A DNA stretch of 64,000 bases from Marthasterias glacialis. Lineage: Eukaryota; Echinodermata; Asteroidea; Forcipulatida; Asteriidae. The stretch covers positions 12,610,031 to 12,674,030 of the forward strand of contig OU452234.1 of assembly GCA_911728455.2 (NCBI GenBank). Reading direction: 5' to 3'. Below, in pieces: positions 21,787 to 33,630 of the stretch. The notes beneath the pieces were generated by a model, which saw only the letters and a list, made by a program, of their open reading frames with translations, had not been told where the DNA came from and made no database searches. The translations under genes and the position numbers were made by a program. The stretch's first letter is position 1, and each line of letters begins with the position of its first letter.

Positions 21787-24700
21787 GGTCAAAAATTTTT
21801 TATGCGATTTTATGATAGAAATTGATAGAGTAGACATCACTGAAGAGGGTTTGTGTGTGGGGAAGGGGTCAATTCGCAATATTTGGGCAAATAGCAATAT
21901 TTAGGTCAACTCTGACGTCACCAAGATGGCCGAAAAAAGCTGGCTAGCTCCCGAACTAACGCGAGTTGGGACCTCTAGTTTGTACGTCTCGAAAGAGCCG
22001 CCCGCATCGACTGATTCCATGAAAATCACTTTTGAAAATGGGTCAAAAATTAAAATTTCTCACAGGGAGCTCCCTGTGAGCACTCGCACTTTTGGTCAAA
22101 AATTTTTTATGCGATTTTATGATAGAAATTGATTGAGTAGACATCACTGAAGAGGGTTTGTGTGTGGGGAAGGGGTCAATTCGCAATATTTGGGCAAATA
22201 GCAATATTTAGGTCAACTCTGACGTCACCAAGATGGCCGAAAAAAGCTGGCTAGCTCCCGAACTAACGCAAGTTGGGACCTCTAGTTTGTACGTCTCGGA
22301 AGAGCCGCCCGCATCGACTGATTCCATGAAAATCACTTTTGAAAATGGGTCAAAAATTAAAATTTCTCACAGGGACCTCCCTGTGAGCACTTGCACTTTT
22401 GGTCAAAAATTTTTTATGCGATTTTATGATAGAAATTGATTGAGTAGACATCACTGAAGAGGGTTTGTGTGTGGGGAAGGGGTCAATTCGCAATATTTGG
22501 GCAAATAGCAATATTTAGGTCAACTCTGACGTCACCAAGATGGCCGAAAAAAGCTGGCTAGCTCCCGAACTAACGCGAGTTGGGACCTCTAGTTTGTTGG
22601 ACACGTCTCGGAAGAGCCGCCCGCATCGACTGATTCCATGAAAATCACTTTTGAAAATGGGTCAAAATTAAAATTTCTCACAGGGAGCTCCCTGTGAGCA
22701 CTCGCACTTTTGGTCAAAAATTTTTTATGCGATTTTATGATAGAAATTGATAGAGTAGACATCACTGAAGAGGGTTTGTGTGTGGGGAAGGGGTCAATTC
22801 GCAATATTTGGGCAAATAGCAATATTTAGGTCAACTCTGACGTCACCAAGATGGCCGAAAAAAGCTGGCTAGCTCCCGAACTAACGCGAGTTGGGACCTC
22901 TAGTTTGTTGGACACGTCTCGGAAGAGCCGCCCGCATCGACTGATTCCATGAAAATCACTTTTGAAAATGGGTCAAAATTAAAATTTCTCACAGGGAGCT
23001 CCCTGTGAGCACTCGCACTTTTGGTCAAAAATTTTTTATGCGATTTTATGATAGAAATTGATAGAGTAGACATCACTGAAGAGGGTTTGTGTGTGGGGAA
23101 GGGGTCAATTCGCAATATTTGGGCAAATAGCAATATTTAGCTCAACTCTGACGTCACCAAGATGGCCGAAAAAAGCTGGCTAGCTCCCGAACTAACGCGA
23201 GTTGGGACCTCTAGTTTGTTGGACACGTCTCGGGAGAGCCGCCCGCATCGACTGATTCCATGAAAATCACTTTTGAAAATGGCTCAAAAATTAAAATTTC
23301 TCACAGGGAGCTCCCTGTGAGCACTCGCACTTTTGGTCAAAAATTTTTTATGCGATTTTATGATAGAAATTGATAGAGTAGACATCACTGAAGAGGGTTT
23401 GTGTGTGGGGAAGGGGTCAATTCGCAATATTTGGGCAAATAGCAATATTTAGGTCAACTCTGACGTCACCAAGATGGCCGAAAAAAGCTGGCTAGCTCCC
23501 GAACTAACGCGAGTTGGGACCTCTAGTTTGTACGTCTCGAAAGAGCCGCCCGCATCGACTGATTCCATGAAAATCACTTTTGAAAATGGGTCAAAAATTA
23601 AAATTTCTCACAGGGAGCTCCCTGTGAGCACTCGCACTTTTGGTCAAAAATTTTTTATGCGATTTTATGATAGAAATTGATTGAGTAGACATCACTGAAG
23701 AGGGTTTGTGTGTGGGGAAGGGGTCAATTCGCAATATTTGGGCAAATAGCAATATTTAGGTCAACTCTGACGTCACCAAGATGGCCGAAAAAAGCTGGCT
23801 AGCTCCCGAACTAACGCGAGTTGGGACCTGTAGTTTGTTGGACACGTCTCGGGAGAGCCGCCCGCATCGACTGATTCCATGAAAGTCACTTTTGAAAATG
23901 GGTCAAAAATTAAAATTTCTTACAGGGAGCTCCCTGTGAGCACTCGCACTTTTGGTCAAAAATTTTTTATGCGATTTTATGATAGAAATTGATAGAGTAG
24001 ACATCACTGAAGAGGGTTTGTGTGTGGGGAAGGGGTCAATTCGCAATATTTGGGCAAATAGCAATATTTAGGTCAACTCTGACGTCACCAAGATGGCCGA
24101 AAAAAGCTGGCTAGCTCCCGAACTAACGCAAGTTGGGACCTCTAGTTTGTACGTCTCGGAAGAGCCGCCCGCATCGACTGATTCCATGAAAATCACTTTT
24201 GAAAATGGGTCAAAAATTAAAATTTCTCACAGGGAGGTCCCTGTGAGCACTTGCACTTTTGGTCAAAAATTTTTTATGCGATTTTATGATAGAAATTGAT
24301 TGAGTAGACATCACTGAAGAGGGTTTGTGTGTGGGGAAGGGGTCAATTCGCAATATTTGGGCAAATAGCAATATTTAGGTCAACTCTGACGTCACCAAGA
24401 TGGCCGAAAAAAGCTGGCTAGCTCCCGAACTAACGCAAGTTGGGACCTCTAGTTTGTACGTCTCGGAAGAGCCGCCCGCATCGACTGATTCCATGAAAAT
24501 CACTTTTGAAAATGGGTCAAAAATTAAAATTTCTCACAGGGAGCTCCCTGTGAGCACTTGCACTTTTGGTCAAAAATTTTTTATGCGATTTTGTGATAGA
24601 AATTGATTGAGTAGACATCACTGAAGAGGGTTTGTGTGTGGGGAAGGGGTCAATTCGCAATATTTGGGCAAATAGCAATATTTAGGTCAACTCTGACGTC

Positions 24701-27700
24701 ACCAAGATGGCCGAAAAAAGCTGGCTAGCTCCCGAACTAACGCGAGTTGGGACCTCTAGTTTGTTGGACACGTCTCGGAAGAGCCGCCCGCATCGACTGA
24801 TTCCATGAAAATCACTTTTGGAAATGGGTCAAAATTAAAATTTCTCACAGGGAGCTCCCTGTGAGCACTCGCACTTTTGGTCAAAAATTTTTTATGCGAT
24901 TTTATGATAGAAATTGATAGAGTAGACATCACTGAAGAGGGTTTGTGTGTGGGGAAGGGGTCAATTCGCAATATTTGGGCAAATAGCAATATTTAGGTCA
25001 ACTCTGACGTCACCAAGATGGCCGAAAAAAGCTGGCTAGCTCCCGAACTAACGCGAGTTGGGACCTCTAGTTTGTTGGACACGTCTCGGAAGAGCCGCCC
25101 GCATCGACTGATTCCATGAAAATCACTTTTGAAAATGGGTCAAAAATTAAAATTTCTCACAGGGAGCTCCCTGTGAGCACTCCCACTTTTGGTCAAAAAT
25201 TTTTTATGCGATTTTATGATAGAAATTGATAGAGTAGACATCACTGAAGAGGGTTTGTGTGTGGGGAAGGGGTCAATTCGCAATATTTGGGCAAATAGCA
25301 ATATTTAGGTCAACTCTGACGTCACCAAGATGGCCGAAAAAAGCTGGCTAGCTCCCGAACTAACGCGAGTTGGGACCTCTAGTTTGTACGTCTCGAAAGA
25401 GCCGCCCGCATCGACTGATTCCATGAAAATCACTTTTGAAAATGGGTCAAAAATTAAAATTTCTCACAGGGAGCTCCCTGTGAGCACTCGCACTTTTGGT
25501 CAAAAATTTTTTATGCGATTTTATGATAGAAATTGATTGAGTAGACATCACTGAAGAGGGTTTGTGTGTGGGGAAGGGGTCAATTCGCAATATTTGGGCA
25601 AATAGCAATATTTAGGTCAACTCTGACGTCACCAAGATGGCCGAAAAAAGCTGGCTAGCTCCCGAACTAACGCAAGTTGGGACCTCTAGTTTGTACGTCT
25701 CGGAAGAGCCGCCCGCATCGACTGATTCCATGAAAATCACTTTTGAAAATGGGTCAAAAATTAAAATTTCTCACAGGGACCTCCCTGTGAGCACTTGCAC
25801 TTTTGGTCAAAAATTTTTTATGCGATTTTATGATAGAAATTGATTGAGTAGACATCACTGAAGAGGGTTTGTGTGTGGGGAAGGGGTCAATTCGCAATAT
25901 TTGGGCAAATAGCAATATTTAGGTCAACTCTGACGTCACCAAGATGGCCGAAAAAAGCTGGCTAGCTCCCGAACTAACGCGAGTTGGGACCTCTAGTTTG
26001 TTGGACACGTCTCGGAAGAGCCGCCCGCATCGACTGATTCCATGAAAATCACTTTTGAAAATGGGTCAAAATTAAAATTTCTCACAGGGAGCTCCCTGTG
26101 AGCACTCGCACTTTTGGTCAAAAATTTTTTATGCGATTTTATGATAGAAATTGATAGAGTAGACATCACTGAAGAGGGTTTGTGTGTGGGGAAGGGGTCA
26201 ATTCGCAATATTTGGGCAAATAGCAATATTTAGGTCAACTCTGACGTCACCAAGATGGCCGAAAAAAGCTGGCTAGCTCCCGAACTAACGCGAGTTGGGA
26301 CCTCTAGTTTGTTGGACACGTCTCGGAAGAGCCGCCCGCATCGACTGATTCCATGAAAATCACTTTTGAAAATGGGTCAAAATTAAAATTTCTCACAGGG
26401 AGCTCCCTGTGAGCACTCGCACTTTTGGTCAAAAATTTTTTATGCGATTTTATGATAGAAATTGATAGAGTAGACATCACTGAAGAGGGTTTGTGTGTGG
26501 GGAAGGGGTCAATTCGCAATATTTGGGCAAATAGCAATATTTAGCTCAACTCTGACGTCACCAAGATGGCCGAAAAAAGCTGGCTAGCTCCCGAACTAAC
26601 GCGAGTTGGGACCTCTAGTTTGTTGGACACGTCTCGGGAGAGCCGCCCGCATCGACTGATTCCATGAAAATCACTTTTGAAAATGGCTCAAAAATTAAAA
26701 TTTCTCACAGGGAGCTCCCTGTGAGCACTCGCACTTTTGGTCAAAAATTTTTTATGCGATTTTATGATAGAAATTGATAGAGTAGACATCACTGAAGAGG
26801 GTTTGTGTGTGGGGAAGGGGTCAATTCGCAATATTTGGGCAAATAGCAATATTTAGGTCAACTCTGACGTCACCAAGATGGCCGAAAAAAGCTGGCTAGC
26901 TCCCGAACTAACGCGAGTTGGGACCTCTAGTTTGTACGTCTCGAAAGAGCCGCCCGCATCGACTGATTCCATGAAAATCACTTTTGAAAATGGGTCAAAA
27001 ATTAAAATTTCTCACAGGGAGCTCCCTGTGAGCACTCGCACTTTTGGTCAAAAATTTTTTATGCGATTTTATGATAGAAATTGATTGAGTAGACATCACT
27101 GAAGAGGGTTTGTGTGTGGGGAAGGGGTCAATTCGCAATATTTGGGCAAATAGCAATATTTAGGTCAACTCTGACGTCACCAAGATGGCCGAAAAAAGCT
27201 GGCTAGCTCCCGAACTAACGCGAGTTGGGACCTGTAGTTTGTTGGACACGTCTCGGGAGAGCCGCCCGCATCGACTGATTCCATGAAAGTCACTTTTGAA
27301 AATGGGTCAAAAATTAAAATTTCTTACAGGGAGCTCCCTGTGAGCACTCGCACTTTTGGTCAAAAATTTTTTATGCGATTTTATGATAGAAATTGATAGA
27401 GTAGACATCACTGAAGAGGGTTTGTGTGTGGGGAAGGGGTCAATTCGCAATATTTGGGCAAATAGCAATATTTAGGTCAACTCTGACGTCACCAAGATGG
27501 CCGAAAAAAGCTGGCTAGCTCCCGAACTAACGCAAGTTGGGACCTCTAGTTTGTACGTCTCGGAAGAGCCGCCCGCATCGACTGATTCCATGAAAATCAC
27601 TTTTGAAAATGGGTCAAAAATTAAAATTTCTCACAGGGAGCTCCCTGTGAGCACTTGCACTTTTGGTCAAAAATTTTTTATGCGATTTTATGATAGAAAT

Positions 27701-28585
27701 TGATTGAGTAGACATCACTGAAGAGGGTTTGTGTGTGGGGAAGGGGTCAATTCGCAATATTTGGGCAAATAGCAATATTTAGGTCAACTCTGACGTCACC
27801 AAGATGGCCGAAAAAAGCTGGCTAGCTCCCGAACTAACGCAAGTTGGGACCTCTAGTTTGTACGTCTCGGAAGAGCCGCCCGCATCGACTGATTCCATGA
27901 AAATCACTTTTGAAAATGGGTCAAAAATTAAAATTTCTCACAGGGAGCTCCCTGTGAGCACTTGCACTTTTGGTCAAAAATTTTTTATGCGATTTTGTGA
28001 TAGAAATTGATTGAGTAGACATCACTGAAGAGGGTTTGTGTGTGGGGAAGGGGTCAATTCGCAATATTTGGGCAAATAGCAATATTTAGGTCAACTCTGA
28101 CGTCACCAAGATGGCCGAAAAAAGCTGGCTAGCTCCCGAACTAACGCGAGTTGGGACCTCTAGTTTGTTGGACACGTCTCGGAAGAGCCGCCCGCATCGA
28201 CTGATTCCATGAAAATCACTTTTGAAAATGGGTCAAAATTAAAATTTCTCACAGGGAGCTCCCTGTGAGCACTCGCACTTTTGGTCAAAAATTTTTTATG
28301 CGATTTTATGATAGAAATTGATAGAGTAGACATCACTGAAGAGGGTTTGTGTGTGGGGAAGGGGTCAATTCGCAATATTTGGGCAAATAGCAATATTTAG
28401 GTCAACTCTGACGTCACCAAGATGGCCGAAAAAAGCTGGCTAGCTCCCGAACTAACGCGAGTTGGGACCTCTAGTTTGTTGGACACGTCTCGGAAGAGCC
28501 GCCCGCATCGACTGATTCCATGAAAATCACTTTTGAAAATGGGTCAAAAATTAAAATTTCTCACAGGGAGCTCCCTGTGAGCACT
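21787..28585 (+). repeat. 3404-bp eleven-monomer higher-order repeat (two copies)
   Basis: Units starting at 21977 through 25069 recur at 25381 through 28473, each at an offset of 3404 bp. The repeat is itself compound: a five-monomer part of 1548 bp (21977-23524) and a six-monomer part of 1856 bp (23525-25380), both beginning with a CTCGAAAG 307-bp unit. Homology begins after about 21787 and ends near 25182/28586, where GCACTCCCAC and GCACTCGCAC differ. I saw only a few internal differences, for example G versus C at 24237 and G versus A at 24821. Confidence 0.9.
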
Positions 28586-31500
28586 CGCACTTTTGGTCAA
28601 AATTTTTTCATGCGATTTTATGAGAGAAATTGATAGAGTAGACATCACTGAAGAGGGTTTGTGTGTGGGGAAGGGGTCAATTCGCAATATTTGAGCAAAT
28701 AGCAATATTTAGGTCAACTCTGACGTCACCAAGAAGGCCGAAAAAAGATGGCTAGCTCCCGAACTAACGCGAGTTGGGACCTCTAGTTCGTTGGACACGT
28801 CTCGGAAGAGCCGCCCGCATCGACTGATTCCATGAAAATCACTTTTGAAAATGGGTCAAAATAAAAAATTTCTCACAGGGAGCTCCCTGTGAGCACTCGC
28901 ACTTTTGGTCAAAAATTTTTTATGCGATTTTATGATAGAAATTGATAGAGTAGACATCACTGAAGAGGGTTTGTGTGTGGGGAAGGGGTCAATTCGCAAT
29001 ATTTGGGCAAATAGCAATATTTAGCTCAACTCTGACGTCACCAAGATGGCCGAAAAAAGCTGGCTAGCTCCCGAACTAACGCGAGTTGGGACCTCTAGTT
29101 TGTTGGACACGTCTCGGGAGAGCCGCCCGCATCGACTGATTCCATGAAAATCACTTTTGAAAATGGCTCAAAAATTAAAATTTCTCACAGGGAGCTCCCT
29201 GTGAGCACTCGCACTTTTGGTCAAAAATTTTTTATGCGATTTTATGATAGAAATTGATAGACTAGACATCACTGAAGAGGGTTTGTGTGTGGGGAAGGGG
29301 TCAATTCGCAATATTTGGGCAAATAGCAATAGTTAGCTCAACTCTGACGTCACCAAGATGGCCGAAAAAAGCTGGCTAGCTCCCGAACTAACGCGAGTTG
29401 GGACCTCTAGTTTGTTGGACACGTCTCGGAAGAGCCGCCCGCATCGACTGATTCCATGAAAATCACTTTTGAAAATGGGTCAAAAATTAAAATTTCTCAC
29501 AGGGAGCTCCCTGTGAGCACTCGCACTTTTGGTCAAAAATTTTTTATGCGATTTTATGATAGAAATTGATAGAGTAGACATCACTGAAGAGGGTTTGTGT
29601 GTGGGGAAGGGGTCAATTCGCAATATTTGGGCAAATAGCAATATTTAGGTCAACTCTGACGTCACCAAGATGGCCGAAAAAAGCTGGCTAGCTCCCGAAC
29701 TAACGCAAGTTGGGACCTCTAGTTTGTACGTCTCGGAAGAGCCGCCCGCATCGACTGATTCCATGAAAATCACTTTTGAAAATGGGTCAAAAATTAAAAT
29801 TTCTCACAGGGACCTCCCTGTGAGCACTTGCACTTTTGGTCAAAAATTTTTTATGCGATTTTATGATAGAAATTGATTGAGTAGACATCACTGAAGAGGG
29901 TTTGTGTGTGGGGAAGGGGTCAATTCGCAATATTTGGGCAAATAGCAATATTTAGGTCAACTCTGACGTCACCAAGATGGCCGAAAAAAGCTGGCTAGCT
30001 CCCGAACTAACGCGAGTTGGGACCTCTAGTTTGTTGGACACGTCTCGGAAGAGCCGCCCGCATCGACTGATTCCATGAAAATCACTTTTGAAAATGGGTC
30101 AAAATTAAAATTTCTCACAGGGAGCTCCCTGTGAGCACTCGCACTTTTGGTCAAAAATTTTTTATGCGATTTTATGATAGAAATTGATAGAGTAGACATC
30201 ACTGAAGAGGGTTTGTGTGTGGGGAAGGGGTCAATTCGCAATATTTGGGCAAATAGCAATATTTAGGTCAACTCTGACGTCACCAAGATGGCCGAAAAAA
30301 GCTGGCTAGCTCCCGAACTAACGCGAGTTGGGACCTCTAGTTTGTTGGACACGTCTCGGAAGAGCCGCCCGCATCGACTGATTCCATGAAAATCACTTTT
30401 GAAAATGGGTCAAAATTAAAATTTCTCACAGGGAGCTCCCTGTGAGCACTCGCACTTTTGGTCAAAAATTTTTTATGCGATTTTATGATAGAAATTGATA
30501 GAGTAGACATCACTGAAGAGGGTTTGTGTGTGGGGAAGGGGTCAATTCGCAATATTTGGGCAAATAGCAATATTTAGCTCAACTCTGACGTCACCAAGAT
30601 GGCCGAAAAAAGCTGGCTAGCTCCCGAACTAACGCGAGTTGGGACCTCTAGTTTGTTGGACACGTCTCGGGAGAGCCGCCCGCATCGACTGATTCCATGA
30701 AAATCACTTTTGAAAATGGCTCAAAAATTAAAATTTCTCACAGGGAGCTCCCTGTGAGCACTCGCACTTTTGGTCAAAAATTTTTTATGCGATTTTATGA
30801 TAGAAATTGATAGAGTAGACATCACTGAAGAGGGTTTGTGTGTGGGGAAGGGGTCAATTCGCAATATTTGGGCAAATAGCAATATTTAGGTCAACTCTGA
30901 CGTCACCAAGATGGCCGAAAAAAGCTGGCTAGCTCCCGAACTAACGCGAGTTGGGACCTCTAGTTTGTACGTCTCGAAAGAGCCGCCCGCATCGACTGAT
31001 TCCATGAAAATCACTTTTGAAAATGGGTCAAAAATTAAAATTTCTCACAGGGAGCTCCCTGTGAGCACTCGCACTTTTGGTCAAAAATTTTTTATGCGAT
31101 TTTATGATAGAAATTGATTGAGTAGACATCACTGAAGAGGGTTTGTGTGTGGGGAAGGGGTCAATTCGCAATATTTGGGCAAATAGCAATATTTAGGTCA
31201 ACTCTGACGTCACCAAGATGGCCGAAAAAAGCTGGCTAGCTCCCGAACTAACGCGAGTTGGGACCTGTAGTTTGTTGGACACGTCTCGGGAGAGCCGCCC
31301 GCATCGACTGATTCCATGAAAGTCACTTTTGAAAATGGGTCAAAAATTAAAATTTCTTACAGGGAGCTCCCTGTGAGCACTCGCACTTTTGGTCAAAAAT
31401 TTTTTATGCGATTTTATGATAGAAATTGATAGAGTAGACATCACTGAAGAGGGTTTGTGTGTGGGGAAGGGGTCAATTCGCAATATTTGGGCAAATAGCA

Positions 31501-33630
31501 ATATTTAGGTCAACTCTGACGTCACCAAGATGGCCGAAAAAAGCTGGCTAGCTCCCGAACTAACGCAAGTTGGGACCTCTAGTTTGTACGTCTCGGAAGA
31601 GCCGCCCGCATCGACTGATTCCATGAAAATCACTTTTGAAAATGGGTCAAAAATTAAAATTTCTCACAGGGAGCTCCCTGTGAGCACTTGCACTTTTGGT
31701 CAAAAATTTTTTATGCGATTTTATGATAGAAATTGATTGAGTAGACATCACTGAAGAGGGTTTGTGTGTGGGGAAGGGGTCAATTCGCAATATTTGGGCA
31801 AATAGCAATATTTAGGTCAACTCTGACGTCACCAAGATGGCCGAAAAAAGCTGGCTAGCTCCCGAACTAACGCAAGTTGGGACCTCTAGTTTGTACGTCT
31901 CGGAAGAGCCGCCCGCATCGACTGATTCCATGAAAATCACTTTTGAAAATGGGTCAAAAATTAAAATTTCTCACAGGGAGCTCCCTGTGAGCACTTGCAC
32001 TTTTGGTCAAAAATTTTTTATGCGATTTTGTGATAGAAATTGATTGAGTAGACATCACTGAAGAGGGTTTGTGTGTGGGGAAGGGGTCAATTCGCAATAT
32101 TTGGGCAAATAGCAATATTTAGGTCAACTCTGACGTCACCAAGATGGCCGAAAAAAGCTGGCTAGCTCCCGAACTAACGCGAGTTGGGACCTCTAGTTTG
32201 TTGGACACGTCTCGGAAGAGCCGCCCGCATCGACTGATTCCATGAAAATCACTTTTGAAAATGGGTCAAAATTAAAATTTCTCACAGGGAGCTCCCTGTG
32301 AGCACTCGCACTTTTGGTCAAAAATTTTTTATGCGATTTTATGATAGAAATTGATAGAGTAGACATCACTGAAGAGGGTTTGTGTGTGGGGAAGGGGTCA
32401 ATTCGCAATATTTGGGCAAATAGCAATATTTAGGTCAACTCTGACGTCACCAAGATGGCCGAAAAAAGCTGGCTAGCTCCCGAACTAACGCGAGTTGGGA
32501 CCTCTAGTTTGTTGGACACGTCTCGGAAGAGCCGCCCGCATCGACTGATTCCATGAAAATCACTTTTGAAAATGGGTCAAAAATTAAAATTTCTCACAGG
32601 GAGCTCCCTGTGAGCACTCGCACTTTTGGTCAAAATTTTTTCATGCGATTTTATGAGAGAAATTGATAGAGTAGACATCACTGAAGAGGGTTTGTGTGTG
32701 GGGAAGGGGTCAATTCGCAATATTTGAGCAAATAGCAATATTTAGGTCAACTCTGACGTCACCAAGAAGGCCGAAAAAAGATGGCTAGCTCCCGAACTAA
32801 CGCGAGTTGGGACCTCTAGTTCGTTGGACACGTCTCGGAAGAGCCGCCCGCATCGACTGATTCCATGAAAATCACTTTTGAAAATGGGTCAAAATAAAAA
32901 ATTTCTCACAGGGAGCTCCCTGTGAGCACTCGCACTTTTGGTCAAAAATTTTTTATGCGATTTTATGATAGAAATTGATAGAGTAGACATCACTGAAGAG
33001 GGTTTGTGTGTGGGGAAGGGGTCAATTCGCAATATTTGGGCAAATAGCAATATTTAGCTCAACTCTGACGTCACCAAGATGGCCGAAAAAAGCTGGCTAG
33101 CTCCCGAACTAACGCGAGTTGGGACCTCTAGTTTGTTGGACACGTCTCGGGAGAGCCGCCCGCATCGACTGATTCCATGAAAATCACTTTTGAAAATGGC
33201 TCAAAAATTAAAATTTCTCACAGGGAGCTCCCTGTGAGCACTCGCACTTTTGGTCAAAAATTTTTTATGCGATTTTATGATAGAAATTGATAGACTAGAC
33301 ATCACTGAAGAGGGTTTGTGTGTGGGGAAGGGGTCAATTCGCAATATTTGGGCAAATAGCAATAGTTAGCTCAACTCTGACGTCACCAAGATGGCCGAAA
33401 AAAGCTGGCTAGCTCCCGAACTAACGCGAGTTGGGACCTCTAGTTTGTTGGACACGTCTCGGAAGAGCCGCCCGCATCGACTGATTCCATGAAAATCACT
33501 TTTGAAAATGGGTCAAAAATTAAAATTTCTCACAGGGAGCTCCCTGTGAGCACTCGCACTTTTGGTCAAAAATTTTTTATGCGATTTTATGATAGAAATT
33601 GATAGAGTAGACATCACTGAAGAGGGTTTG
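25540..33630 (+). repeat. 4033-bp thirteen-monomer duplication, apparently identical copies
   Basis: Units at 25688 through 29409 recur at 29721 through 33442, every start offset by exactly 4033 bp. Rare markers are preserved in both copies: GAGAGAAATTG, TTTGAGCAAAT, AAGAAGGCCG, AAAGATGG, AGTTCGTTGG, GTCAAAATAAAAAATTT, GACTAGAC and CAATAGTTAG. I found no difference at the positions I compared. The homology ends near 33630, where TTTGTGTG becomes TTTGCGTG. The copies overlap the second 3404-bp copy, so the 4033-bp event is the later one. An assembly artefact cannot be excluded from sequence alone. Confidence 0.88.

Larger units (their letters stand above)
20427..33630 (+). repeat. 307-bp subfamily block with nested higher-order repeats
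   Basis: Sixteen units lack TGGAC from GTTGGACACG (now TTTGTACGTC) and are 307 bp long. They start at 20739, 21358, 21977, 22284, 23525, 24144, 24451, 25381, 25688, 26929, 27548, 27855, 29721, 30962, 31581 and 31888. Two types exist: one with CTCGAAAG after GCGAGTT, and one with CTCGGAAG after GCAAGTT. Nine 311-bp units that lost one A (GGTCAAAATTAAA) are interleaved. Since no microhomology flanks the 5-bp loss and all copies share it exactly, it probably arose once and spread. All 307-bp units also carry GATTGAG. Confidence 0.95.

Noticed and set aside
20688-32043. Sixteen near-identical plus-strand open frames of 68 codons starting MAEKSWLAPEL
   Set aside because: They exist only because the 5-bp deletion in the 307-bp units joins two frames. 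They are copied by the higher-order duplications and show no start context, domain or codon bias. Their similarity reflects array homogenisation, not coding constraint.
22589-32426. Nine minus-strand open frames of 77 codons starting MLFAQILRIDPFP
   Set aside because: Each lies in a 311-bp unit that lost one A in GGTCAAAAATT. The frame is a by-product of that indel, and the same reading frame is stopped in 312-bp units.
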